Source: Mucidula mucida
Taxonomy: Eukaryota > Basidiomycota > Agaricomycetes > Agaricales > Physalacriaceae
Assembly: GCA_015501055.1 (NCBI GenBank)
Contig: JADNYV010000102.1
Location: 1 to 64,000, forward strand
DNA length: 64,000 bases
Reading direction: 5' to 3'
Both the position numbers and the translations under genes were made by a program. The notes beneath the pieces are model-generated. The model was not told where the DNA came from and did not search any database. It saw nothing but the letters and a program-made list of their open reading frames with translations. Below are positions 1 to 10,200 of this stretch, piece by piece. Positions within the stretch are counted from its first letter, which is position 1. Each line of letters opens with the position of its first letter.

Positions 1-880
1 CACCCGCCGTCTCTCCAGAAAGGACGGACCGGCACATATGTTAGGACACGGTCGAGCATGTCGGTAACAGTTTTGATGGCGCCTTCAATGATCTCAAGGT
101 CAGCAACGGGCTGACTAGAGGATGCATTTGGACACGTCGATGTTGATTTCAGTAAATCCACTGTAGAATTAATCAGAAAGACAACAAGGAAAGTAAACCA
201 AAGCCTACATCCGCTCCGCTCAGCGTCGTGGAAACGCAACTGCACCGGTACCGGGACAAAGACGCAGTTTTCCCGGGCGGGGAAAGACCCCCACGGGGGA
301 GCTAAAGTAGGCCTTGACGCCAGCTGGCTCGCTCCCGTCCACGCCAGTGTTAAGCGCGACATGGATGGCCTGATGCGGCGCCGTCTCTTGCGAGTAGAAG
401 TTTTGGATCAGCGCAGACAGCGTATTGAGATTCGCGCCCGTCGAGTACCTGCCCCAATCAGACTAACATTCACCGCAAAAACAACAACGCTACGCACCAT
501 CCGACAATGACCTCTTTTGGATTAACCTTGTGGTGCAAGTCGTACATGGCACGATGGTAGTCCATGTCGACAGCAACCTGCTCGCTCGTCTCGCTGTGTA
601 GCACAGCGAATGACGAGCGCACTTGCACCTCCGAGTCGTTGCGCGTCCCGAGCAGCGTTCCAAGCACGCGAGCCTGCTTTTCCGTGCGCCGTAGATAATG
701 ATCCAAGATGGAGAATAGTGCGACTGGGTGTATCGTCACATTCGTGGGCGTGCGCCTGCATTGATTTAATGATCAGGATAAATAGTGGCAAAAAAGGTAG
801 TCGCCATACGGGGTATTTTGTATGACACTAGTTGTCGGGGCGTGTATGTGGATGGCTGACGAGGACGCCTCGAGCAGCAT
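1..880 (-). CDS. eIF3f: Translation initiation factor eIF3 subunit f (3' end outside window; one frameshift)
   Basis: eIF3f is a core subunit of the eIF3 complex in the cytoplasm, which recruits mRNA to the 40S ribosome. Four exons can be read on the minus strand: 880-810, 755-498, 448-209 and 160-1. The introns are 44-54 bp with GT-AG ends and phases that fit. The first exon encodes about 23 residues ending in VIQNT. The second opens the MPN (Mov34) domain with [17 protein letters not shown], followed by [12 protein letters not shown] and VIVGW. The third has [26 protein letters not shown] and [13 protein letters not shown]. The fourth contains [21 protein letters not shown] before the window ends. 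Within exon 3 the frame shifts by +1 at the GGG run (+ strand ccc, 272-274): before it the frame reads VGVFPRP, after it [20 protein letters not shown]. For an essential gene this is probably an assembly error. The family assignment is firm. Confidence 0.93.
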
Positions 881-1199
881 GACGGCGGGATGATTGGATT
901 TCGATCATCTTTTTTGCGAGCCGTCACTTTTTCGCGATACTCGGCATCTCCCGTACCACCATGCTTTGGGACTGTAGCCTTGAACTAACATCTCTGAGCT
1001 CGGATCCGATCTCCATCAAGTCACCTCACCTTCCGCGTCCAATAGGTGGAAACTTATCCATAAGCGTCTACCTGTACTTGTCTAATGACGGCCAAACTTT
1101 TCGGACGAATTACTAGGGACTCTTATCGAAACAAAGCTCTTTTTGCGCCCAATAATGTTCTTAAATAGCCAACGGTTTACCTATCCCCCTTCAATCACT
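881..1199. other. Intergenic, upstream of eIF3f
   Basis: This stretch holds the presumed promoter and 5' UTR of eIF3f. I see no convincing TATA box, open frame or RNA gene here. Confidence 0.4.
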
Positions 1200-4099
1200 G
1201 ATCTGTCTTTGACTCTCCAGTCGCACACATATCACACTCTCAGCGGACGCGTATCTCAGTGGATACCGTCCATGCATGGGAATATCAAGGTTGCTGTTTA
1301 TTATGCCCAAGAATCATTTTCTCTCCTGGCCCGCTGAATACGCGTCCGAGTTTGGATTCAGCAGCGGACCTGTACCGTAGCTGGTAAGCGTCCGCATTTG
1401 CTAGATGTGATGTACCTTTTGCTAAAAACAAATAACATCTAGAATCTCCAAGCGCGGTTCGGAATCCTGCTCTCGGGAATAACGATATACAACGATCGCT
1501 TCATAGACGCATATTGGGTAGCTAGTAAGCGTCCGTATCTCGGATATCGACTGTGGTCAATGATTTTTAGTTTTCTCGAATTCAACTCCAAAGCTTGCCT
1601 CAGCACAGTTGTGACGTAGATATATCACCCTCACAGCAGATGTGTAGCCCAACTGCTGTAGTCCGTGCATATATACTTATAATTGCAATTATTTTTCTTC
1701 CCGAGTGCTCTCGAGCCTCATTCGCGCTCCTTGACCGTCTTTCAGCGGGTGCATGGCCAATACAACCAGCGGCTTTCCCATTCCCTGATACTTTCAACTT
1801 CTCCAGAAGCTGACCTGTGGACACTTACCCAACCCCGTAAGCGTCCGTCTACCGGTGCGCGGAAGAAGATTCCCTTTTTTCTCCACCAGCGGACCAGGAC
1901 GATACTACCATGACGTGCAAGGCAGCGGACATGTAGCCCAGTTGCTATCGTCCGTGCATCAGCTTCTACATGACACTTTTTTTCCCCCGAGTGCTCTCGA
2001 GAATCGTTTGTGCTCGTTACTCCCTGACTCGGCGGGTGCATGACCAATACAACCAGCGGCTCGTCCCAGCTTGTGATACTTTCCAGAAGTTGTGGACACT
2101 TGCCCGACCCAGTAAGTGTCTGTCTGCCGGTGCGAGGAAGAGTATTCCCTTTTTTCTCCACCAGCGGCGCGACGGGACCAGGACGATACTAGCATCTCTC
2201 ACCCCAATAGTTTTCTTGGATCTACGATAGATGACCTTCCCAGCGGACATATATCTCAGCTGCTATAGTCCGTGCATCACAAGTATATATGCGTGATCCA
2301 TTTTTTCCCGAGTGCTCTTGAGAAACATTAGCGCTCCTTAACCGTCTTTCCGTGGGTGCGGCATGGCTAACACAACCGGCTTGTACCACTTGCTAACACT
2401 TTGAACTTGATCTCCTTTCACAAGTTGTGGCGACTTACCCAACCCAGTAAGTGTCTGTCTTGAGATCATCGTCTGTCCATTCCTTTTCTGTGAAGGGTTC
2501 ATGGGACCATTGGGCACCGTACACGAGAGCATTGTCTATTCCTCAGAGTTCCGGAGACGTTGGTATATCTACAGCCCGAAACCCAAAGGTCCAAGGACGC
2601 CTACTAGCCTAGCTGGAAAGCGTCAGTTTTCGCAAAGCAAAGAGTTTTTCCCTCACGCCCATTGAACATCTTTGCTGAATCACCAACCGGCGGCGGATAT
2701 TCTCTCAAAGGTTCTGGCCTGTGTAATGACCGTCAACCGCCGTCCACTGCCGAACAAACTGAAAAGCTTGCCTTCCCCGCTTCCATCATTCTCCAGGCGC
2801 AAATATATCACACTCACAGCGGATGTGTATCCCAGTTGGTACCACCTCTGCAATAGCACCGGAATCCTGCAGCTATTTTGATTTTTCAATTCCTGATTGC
2901 TCTAAAAAATCATCCACACCGTGGCGCCTTGACAGTTGTCAGTGTATGACTGCCTATAAGTATACATGCCAACTGTCAACATCATATCCTTTGGCTGTAC
3001 AGTCAATCCTTGTAGCCATGAACCAACACCACTGTATGTACTTACATACTTCCGTTCACAGCCACAGACACCAGTAAGTAAGTGTCTGTCTGATGATTTC
3101 TGATGCCAAAGTCATGTTTTAACCCTACTTTTTCCCCGCAAGCACAAAGGGATCAAGACTACATGGGACTAGTAGTTTGTATACCATCCTGACATGTATT
3201 CTTCATTTCAGAGTCCAAGGAAAACTGTAACCACGCCAAGTCACATATTGGTAGACAACCCAAAACTTTGACGTCAAAGGGCGCTTGGTAGCTGAGCTGA
3301 AAAGTGTCATTTCCAGCTCCTGGATTTGTTTTTCTCACCCAATACTTTTGCCACATGAGATTTAATTAGTAGTACACTTGCCTTTTCACAAGTTTGACTC
3401 CCTAGCAGTCAAGTACTGTAGACTTTAAATCAATTTGTCATGCCATGTGATGTGTGACCTGCCTGACAAAATTGTGGTTTCGTCAGATTACTATATATGG
3501 TAATAGCTGCCGCAGCGGGAGGATCGCGGGGGCCCCGGCTGGGGAGATTTTCAGTGACACCTGTGACATTTTGTCAAATCAAGGTCACATGTGACCTGTG
3601 ACTGACAAATTGATTAAAAGTATACAGTAGACTGGGCACAAACATATCATACTTGCACCGGACACGTAGCTCAGCTGTTACTGTCTGCACATACCATACT
3701 TCGGTGTTTGCCTTTTCTTTTTGTTCATGTCTGTACTGCTCCGTCAAATCAGCCCTACAGCGGAGCTGGCATTGATGATCAACCTTCAAGTCTTATGCTA
3801 ACAATTTTTTTGTGTTTACCGCCGTACAGGACCAAGTACATGACGTCGTGCACAATAGTTTTATTGCCAAATCTAAAACTCTCCCAGACAAACCCTACTT
3901 AACACTTGCCTTCCCCAATCCTCTTGGCCTGCTGAAGTACAAGTGTATCACACTCTTGGCAGACGCGGACTTCAATTGATACTGTCTATGCAATGCACAA
4001 GGCCCAGTTTCTCTCATTATCAAGAATTATTTGTTCTCCGTCGGATTCTGTCTTGATCGGCGGACCTGTACCATAGCTAGTAAGTATCTGCATTGATGT
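1200..4099. repeat. Degenerate interspersed hairpin-repeat array, block 1
   Basis: No coding potential is visible. The DNA is assembled from diverged copies of a few modules. Module A reads roughly cagcggacgcgtagctcag followed by ttg(g)taccgtccgtgcat (near 1241, 1633, 1923, 2241, 2816, 3656, 3958). Module B is GACACTTA-cccaaccca-TAAGTGTC (1819, 2094, 2425, related at 3065). Module C is GACGC...tagct(g/a)(g/a)aaaGCGTC (1506, 2596, 3284) and the GCGGAC...GTCCGC form at 1364-1395. Linkers such as tttttcccgagtgctctcgag and agcgggtgcatg also recur. Spacing between like modules is about 270-330 bp. Most modules are short inverted repeats with 4-8 bp stems and 10-20 nt loops. The function is unknown; I do not recognise the family. 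Confidence 0.7.
3416..3627. mobile_element. MITE-like element with 25-bp TIRs and TA target duplication
   Basis: The left end (3416-3440, starting CTGTAGACTTTAAATCAATT) and the reverse complement of the right end (3603-3627) match at 23 of 25 positions. Both ends are flanked by TA (3414-3415 and 3628-3629), the target preference of Tc1/mariner-type transposases. The element is 212 bp and has no coding capacity. It has a GC-rich centre (about 3508-3540) and a perfect 14-bp palindrome GGTCACATGTGACC at 3583-3596. It lies inside the hairpin-repeat array. The superfamily is inferred only from the TA duplication and terminal sequence. Confidence 0.75.
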
Positions 4100-4100
4100 G
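3690..4100 (+). repeat. 411-bp direct duplication flanking the gypsy element, copy 1
   Basis: This segment is repeated with a handful of mostly transition differences at 11840-12250, at the same length. Copy 1 ends exactly where the 5' LTR begins and copy 2 begins exactly where the 3' LTR ends. It therefore sits like a target-site duplication, but is far longer than the 4-6 bp that gypsy integrases make. It consists of hairpin-array DNA and includes the GCGGAC...GTATCTGC hairpin near its end. Confidence 0.9.
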
Positions 4101-5139
4101 CCATATTTTCACACTTTCACGTCTTATCATATCTTATTGGGGGCCCTGTCTTATCAACCAACGGACTGTTTCATCATCTGTTTCGTCACTGATCATACTC
4201 CTGTTCATTACCAAAGCCGTACTCATGTCGGACACACACCTAACACATGGATGACATCATACATGCTGATACCTCATGGATTCCCCATTGTATACACACC
4301 ACCGACACTCGTAGCACACATGGTCGTTTCAGTATTATTACTTACATGCAGGTACCACTCATATTTAATGGTTTCACGGACTAGTAGCATACAACACTGG
4401 ATCAAGGGCGTGGAGCATCCCTAGCAGAAACACGTATGGACAAGGAGTCCCCAAACACAGACTTACTAGTATATAAGCAGTAGTGTAGTATCATTGTACT
4501 TTAGTTCCGATCTCGTTTATACACCTGGCCTAGCCTAGTCCGAGGTCAATCGGACAGAGCATCTCCGCGTGCCCGCCAGCAGTTTCTCAATCTTCCCAGC
4601 CGGCGGGCTTTTCAGCGTAACTGCCATGTCCAGCATAGAAAATAATAATACTGCACTGATCTTTGACGATCTTTTCGTTGTGGATCAGAGCCTGAAGCGC
4701 ATCAAGAATGGCATTTTGCGTAGCGGCCGTATCGTGAAGTCGAGAGATGTTTTCCAAAGGAACATGGAGATTGTTTGTCAAGTATGCCTCGAATTGAATG
4801 GCATCTTGAACAGCGTGCTTGAGCGGCATGTAGCTGTCATTGTTGTAGCTGTTGATTCCTATGGTTAACTCGTGAAATTGTCTAAATTTGTTCAGAGTGT
4901 TGTTCATTGTCCATACTCAAGGCGTTACTTACTGAGGGTGCATGCCAACTGTCGAAGTACAGACTGTAGAGCCTCAGATCCTTGTTGGTCAAAGTCTAGG
5001 AGGTATTTGACACATACATTAAAGGATGATGATGTGCACTGGCGCATATGAACAGTGAAGACTGAATATGAGGACTTCTTTCCCTTGAGTCTCTCTGTGG
5101 TACCTGGTTTAGTCTTGTGGCTATAGTCAGTCGCTAACA
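4100..5139 (+). repeat. Gypsy 5' LTR, 5'-truncated and split by an insert
   Basis: LTR sequence runs 4100-4540 and resumes at 5074-5139. The two parts are contiguous in the 3' LTR (11319-11839), apart from about 14 bp (tacgaacgcgaac) replaced by the insert. Compared with the nested copy (TGTTATGAATC then GCCATATTTTCAC), this LTR starts only at GCCATATTTTCAC, so it lacks the terminal TG and about 11 bp. The LTR promoter motif TATATAAG lies at 4470-4477. Confidence 0.88.
4541..5073 (-). pseudogene. Captured metacaspase (peptidase C14, caspase-like) gene fragment inside the LTR
   Basis: The minus strand encodes part of a caspase-fold domain: FHELTIGINSYNND, DAIQFEAYLTNNLHVP, and CSIIIFYAGHGSYAEKPAGW with the catalytic-dyad histidine in YAGHG. 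An in-frame TGA replaces a likely Trp just after WED, and the frame then continues into ETAGGHAEMLCPIDLG. The catalytic Cys region is absent. A preceding exon (about 5070-4930, ending ACTLSK) is joined through a plausible intron of about 50 bp ending in tttag. Retention of an intron suggests capture of genomic DNA rather than of a cDNA. Metacaspase-like genes form large families in agaricomycetes. It is flanked on both sides by LTR sequence. Confidence 0.8.
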
Positions 5140-5779
5140 GAAGATCAGAACTACTTTCTACCACCTACCACACATCCCTGATTGTTGATCAGCACTTCGC
5201 TGTTTGATCATCGCACATTCCCCCATCCCCTTTCCTGTTTACAGATCGACGGAATCCTAATCCCAGTGCACGTCCGCATACATGTGTCTTGGTCCCAGTA
5301 GCACCGGCTAACAGTTAGAGATAACTGCCCCGGGTGCTGGAAGTAGCCGCTCTCACGAGAACAAACTTTTGGCAGTTGCACTGTGGTGGGCGCTGTTTAC
5401 GGGTCAACCCCCGTTCCCAGAAAAACTTTGGCTTACCTCACACCAGAGGGACGTTGGCTGGGCAATTGCGAACTTGTGACGAGCTCTTGGGCTCCATAGA
5501 TACATAGTCAGTAGTCGGTAAAATAGCGTAGACAGCTACTATACCTACCTACTTTACTTACCTTACGATACACACCATCATTCCCCAACCTACCAAGTCC
5601 TGGATTCTATTTCAGATCTAGGCGACTCCTCCCTATTCATTCAAACCTCTATTCCCTCACCTGTTTCATCAAGATCTGCATCTCCCATATCCCCACTTTC
5701 ACCCTTTCACTCTCCGATCCTATCACCCCGATTCACCATATCCAACGAAGCACCCGAACCCGCTCATCACGCCAATGTC

Positions 5780-6652
5780 GAACCCAAAGGCCAATCCCTT
5801 GTCAACAAACCTTACAACTATAACGGGGACAAGACCAAGTACAAGAGCTGGTGGTGATCAATGTTCACATACATCCGTGACAAGAAGAACAATATCACAT
5901 CTGACTCCGAAAGGATTAATGTTGTTCTCTCCTACATCCAAGGAGATCATGTTGATGCATGGGTTCAGAACTACACAAATCAGAACTTTGACGAGGAAGA
6001 AGAGGAATGGACAGTCTCCTGGATGGAGTTCAAGAAGCATCTGAAGGAGCAATTTGTGGATTCCAACCTGGCGCAAGACGTGCAAGATCAGATCGAGCGG
6101 TTGTGCCAGGGGCAAGACACTGCTCAAGATTTTTTCCAGAAGTTCGAGGTTCTGCTCACTCAGGCGGAATACTCAAAGGATGACGCATATGTTGTATGAC
6201 TTCTCGAGACCAATGTTAACGAGAAGATCATCGACCAGATCTATGGTAGCCGAGATGGGTTGCCGGAGAAATACAAGGATTGGAAGCAACAGATCATGCA
6301 GATTAATCAGTTATGGAGAAGGCGGATGGCGAGCAAAAGGCCCGGCATACAGCCCCGGCCCCAAGCTCTGCAGGCAACTACATCAAGAACCAATCCTATG
6401 AACCCACCCCCGACACCAATCACACGACGAGATGCCACCGGCGTTACCTATGGAGGAGTCGGCAGGCCGATGGACATCGACAACGCATGTCAAAGGGGAC
6501 TCTGCTTTAGCTGTGGCAAACACGGCTATGTCAGCAGGTTCTGTCCGAAGAAGGGTAGACCCCAGCAGATTCGGGGTCTATGGACCGAAATGAATGACGA
6601 GCAGAAGAAGAAATTGGCCAAAGAGTTGGGTTTTGCGAAGCTCCCGCAGTAG
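5780..6652 (+). pseudogene. gag: Gypsy gag (capsid and nucleocapsid), broken
   Basis: One frame runs from about 5780 to 6652 and is interrupted by two TGA codons: after KYKSWW near 5853 and after DAYVV at 6197-6199. Both positions would read CGA (Arg) after one C-to-T reversal. The central part (SMFTYIRDK, LSYIQGDHVDAWVQNY, FVDSNLAQDVQDQIERL) resembles the retrotransposon gag domain of fungal gypsy elements. The C-terminal part carries a CX2CX4HX4C zinc knuckle (CFSCGKHGYVSRFC). The true start codon is not clear. Confidence 0.85.
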
Positions 6653-6730
6653 ACACAGTCCTGCCGAAGCAGTCACCAAGGGAAGAGTTGTCAGATGCAG
6701 AATCTATTTATAGTACTGGTACTGATACAT

Positions 6731-6851
6731 GTATGTCTTGCTTATGTTATATGTACACGCGTAGCACAGATGTTATAGGTACACAATGTATGTCTCGCTT
6801 ATGTTATATGTACACGCAGATGTATGTCTTGCTTATGTTATATGTACACGT
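6731..6851 (+). repeat. Short tandem repeats between gag and pol
   Basis: The motif gtatgtcttgcttatgttat with a following atgtacacg occurs three times (starting 6731, 6788 and about 6822). The longer unit including gtagcacagatgttatagg occurs twice. It lies in non-coding DNA between gag and protease. Confidence 0.85.
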
Positions 6852-7235
6852 GTAGCACAGATGTTATAGGTACACAGGTTCCAAATGTACACCTTGTCTG
6901 AAGACCACAATCATGTCTGCGCGGCTAGTCGAGTCCGCATACCTACATACATCTAAAATATCATCAATGACTTCACCAACAAAACCTGCGAAAGAAAGAT
7001 TTGAGCCAAACACACCCGAGTGAATCGCACAACGGCTAAGAGAGGATGAAGTGTCGAGAGCAGTGGGAATCCTGAGAGCATGGATGCCGGAGCGGAGAGA
7101 GAGAGAAGCAAAAGAAGAGAAAGTGATGGCGATCAGAGCGTTGATGAAGAAAGCTGCAGTGGAAGTTATGACGGAGTTGAAAAAGTTGAGGAAGTACATC
7201 CGGGGAACAAAGGGGCAGGACATGAAACTCTGAGT

Positions 7236-10200
7236 AACCATAGAGAGCGTACACACAGGCTCTGAATGGGAAACAAGTGCCCTTCTTGACAGTGGAGCAA
7301 CGGGTTCTTGTGTTAATAAAGAATTCGTCGAGAAAAACGGACTCCCGATCAAGGAGTTACCAGTCAAGCTCCCTGTTTACAATGCAAATGGAACCCTAAA
7401 TGAGGGAGGAGCAATTGAAGGCTTTGTAGAGGTCCGGATGAAGATCGGCAATCACGCTGAAAAGATCGAGTTGGCTGTCACCAACTTTCAAAACAAGCAT
7501 CTTTTTGGGGTTAGATTGGTCGCGATATCACAATCCCACAATCAACTGGACCAAATCCACGTTGACTTTTGATCAATGCCCAGACCGTTGCGGCTATCTA
7601 CCCAAGTATGACTCACCGGAAGATGAAGGAGAAGATGTAGAAGAGAAGTTGGAAGAGGGAGAGCATTTATTCTGAATGGACTGGGACAGTTATTGCAAAA
7701 GCGGTGAAAAGCTGAGATCACAACAGCCTTCATCTGCTGCTGCACCTTACATCAAGGAATTTTCTGATGTATTTAGCAAGGCGGACTTTGACAAGTTACC
7801 GGAGCAAAGACCCTGGGATCACGCGATAGAACTTATGCCTGGTTCCAAACCGGTTGACTGCAAGGTTTATCCCCTTAGCCCATCCAAGCAGAAGGCGTTA
7901 GATGAGTTCCTGGAAGAAAACATACGGACAGGATGTATACGGCCATCAATTTCACCTATGGCATCACCCTTCTTCTTTGTCAAGAAGAAGGACGGAAGTC
8001 TTCGGCCCGTGCAGGATTATCGGAAATTGAATGACATGACGATCAAAAACCGATATCCCTTGCCGTTGATCCAAGAACTTATCGACAAGCTGAAGGGAGC
8101 GAAGTGTTTCACAAAGATGGATGTCCGATGGGGTTACAATAACATCCGGATCAAAGAAGGTGATAAGTGAAAAGCGGCGTTTAGAACAAACCGAGGCCTG
8201 TTCGAGCCCTCAGTTATGTTCTTTGGACTTACAAACTCGCCGGCGATGTTCCAATTGTTCATGAATCACATTCTAAAGGTGTTAGCGACTGACTAAGCCA
8301 CGAGACTCAACCAGGTACCACAGCAAGAAACTAAGGAAGAAAGCGTTCGCGTTCGTAAGACTAGGCTAGGCCAGGTGTATAAACGAGATCGGAACTAAAG
8401 TACAATGATACTACACTACTGCTTATATACTAGTAAGTCTGTGTTTGAGACTCCTTGTCCATACGCGTTTCCATTAGGGATACTCCACGCCCTTGACCCA
8501 GTGTGGTATGCTACTAGTCCGTGAAACCATTAAATACGAGTGGTAACTGCATGTAAGTAATAATACTGAAACGTCCATGTGTGCTACGAGTGTCGGCGGT
8601 GTGTATACAATAGGGAGTCCATGAGGTATCAGCATGTATGATGTCATTCATGTGTTGAACGTGTGTCCGACATGAGTACGGCTTCGGTAATGAAAAGGAG
8701 TATGATCGGTGACGAAACAGATGATAAAACAGTCCGTTGGTTGATAAGACAAGCCCCCCGATAAGATATGATAAGATTGAAAATGTGAAAATATGGCGAT
8801 TCATAACAAAAGGAGTTGATTGACGACGGACATGTTATAGTCTACTTGGACGATATACTTATCTTTACGAACACTCTCGAGGAGCATAGACAGATTGTAC
8901 GAAGGGTATTAGAAATATTGCGAGTAAATAAGTTGTACTTAAAACCCGAGAAATGTAGTTTTGAGGCACATACTGTAGATTGCTTGGGAGTAATAGTTGG
9001 AGGAGGAGAAGTGAAGATGGATCCGGCAAAAGTAGCCATAGTGAAGGAATGGAAGGAGCCGATGAAGAAGAAGGAAGTACAGTCATTCTTGGGCTTCTGC
9101 AACTTCTACCAATGTTTCATCCGGGGATTTGCGGGAGTAGCAAAGCCACTAACAGCGCTAACCGGGAAGGGCGAGTGGGTTTGGGGCATGGAGCAGCACA
9201 AGGCGTTTGAGGAGTTAAAACGGAGGATAACGGAAGAACCCGTTCTGATTGTACCACACGACGACGGCAAGTTTTGAGTCAAGGCGGACTCCTCGAACTA
9301 TGCAAACGGGGCGGTTCTTTCCCAGTTTGTTGACGGAAAATGGAGACCAGTGGCCTTTTGGTCTTGTGCGCTAAACGAAGTTGAGCACAATTACGAGATA
9401 TATGACAAAGAAATGATGGCTATCATGGACTCGATCAAAGACTGGCAACAGTATCTCCTTGGAGCAAAGGAAACAGTGGAGGTGTTTACCGATCATCAAA
9501 ACCTCCAGTACTTCCAGAAGCCGCAGAAGTTGAACCGGAGACAGGCGCGATGGGTTACGGAGTTGGCGGAATATGACATCCAAAGGATTCATAAGTCGGG
9601 CAGGACGATGGGAAAAGCTGATGCCTTGTCAAGGATGACAGGCCTTGAGAAGGGGGAAAAAGATAACGAAAACATTGTTTTGCTCAAGCCAGAGTTTTTT
9701 ATTTCACAAATTCAATTTTCTTTACATACAGTAGATACACCGGAGGACAAATTACTTAACAAAATCAAACAAAGAAAAGGAAACAAGGATAGATACATAC
9801 AAAAAGCATTGGAAAACAAAGAAAAAGGATGGGAAGAGAAGGAAAATGGACTTATTATATGGAAAGATCATATTTACATACCGAAGGACAAGGAATTGTG
9901 GGGAAGAGTTATCGGAATGCATCACGACGCACAGCTTGCAGGGCATCCCAGACGATACAAGACCTCGAGCTGATCACACGTACCTATTGGTGGCCAGGAA
10001 TCAGCCGAGATGTCCGCGAATATGTGAAGGGTGTCAAAAATGCCAGGTTACAAAGTTACATTGCACGAAGCCGGCTGCACCTTTCATCCTATTGATGTAC
10101 CAAGCGAGCCATGGAAGTAGTAGGGACGGACATGATTGGGAGAACTGCGAAATCAGGAGGATACAACGCGATCAGCACGTTTGTGGACCATTTCACAAAG

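Noticed and set aside
470..825. Overlapping plus-strand and second minus-strand frames in the eIF3f exon
   Set aside because: They are shadows of the eIF3f MPN-domain exon, which is well conserved in one frame only.
1600..2250. Several overlapping 70-140 codon frames on both strands
   Set aside because: They coincide with repeat modules, change with each repeat copy and have no domain; they are chance frames in the array.
1200..4099. CRISPR-like array interpretation of the hairpin repeats
   Set aside because: Eukaryotic context, irregular spacing of 270-330 bp and no constant repeat length rule this out.
4098..4424. 108-codon plus-strand frame
   Set aside because: Lies inside LTR sequence that is repeated at 8280-8808 and 11319-11839.
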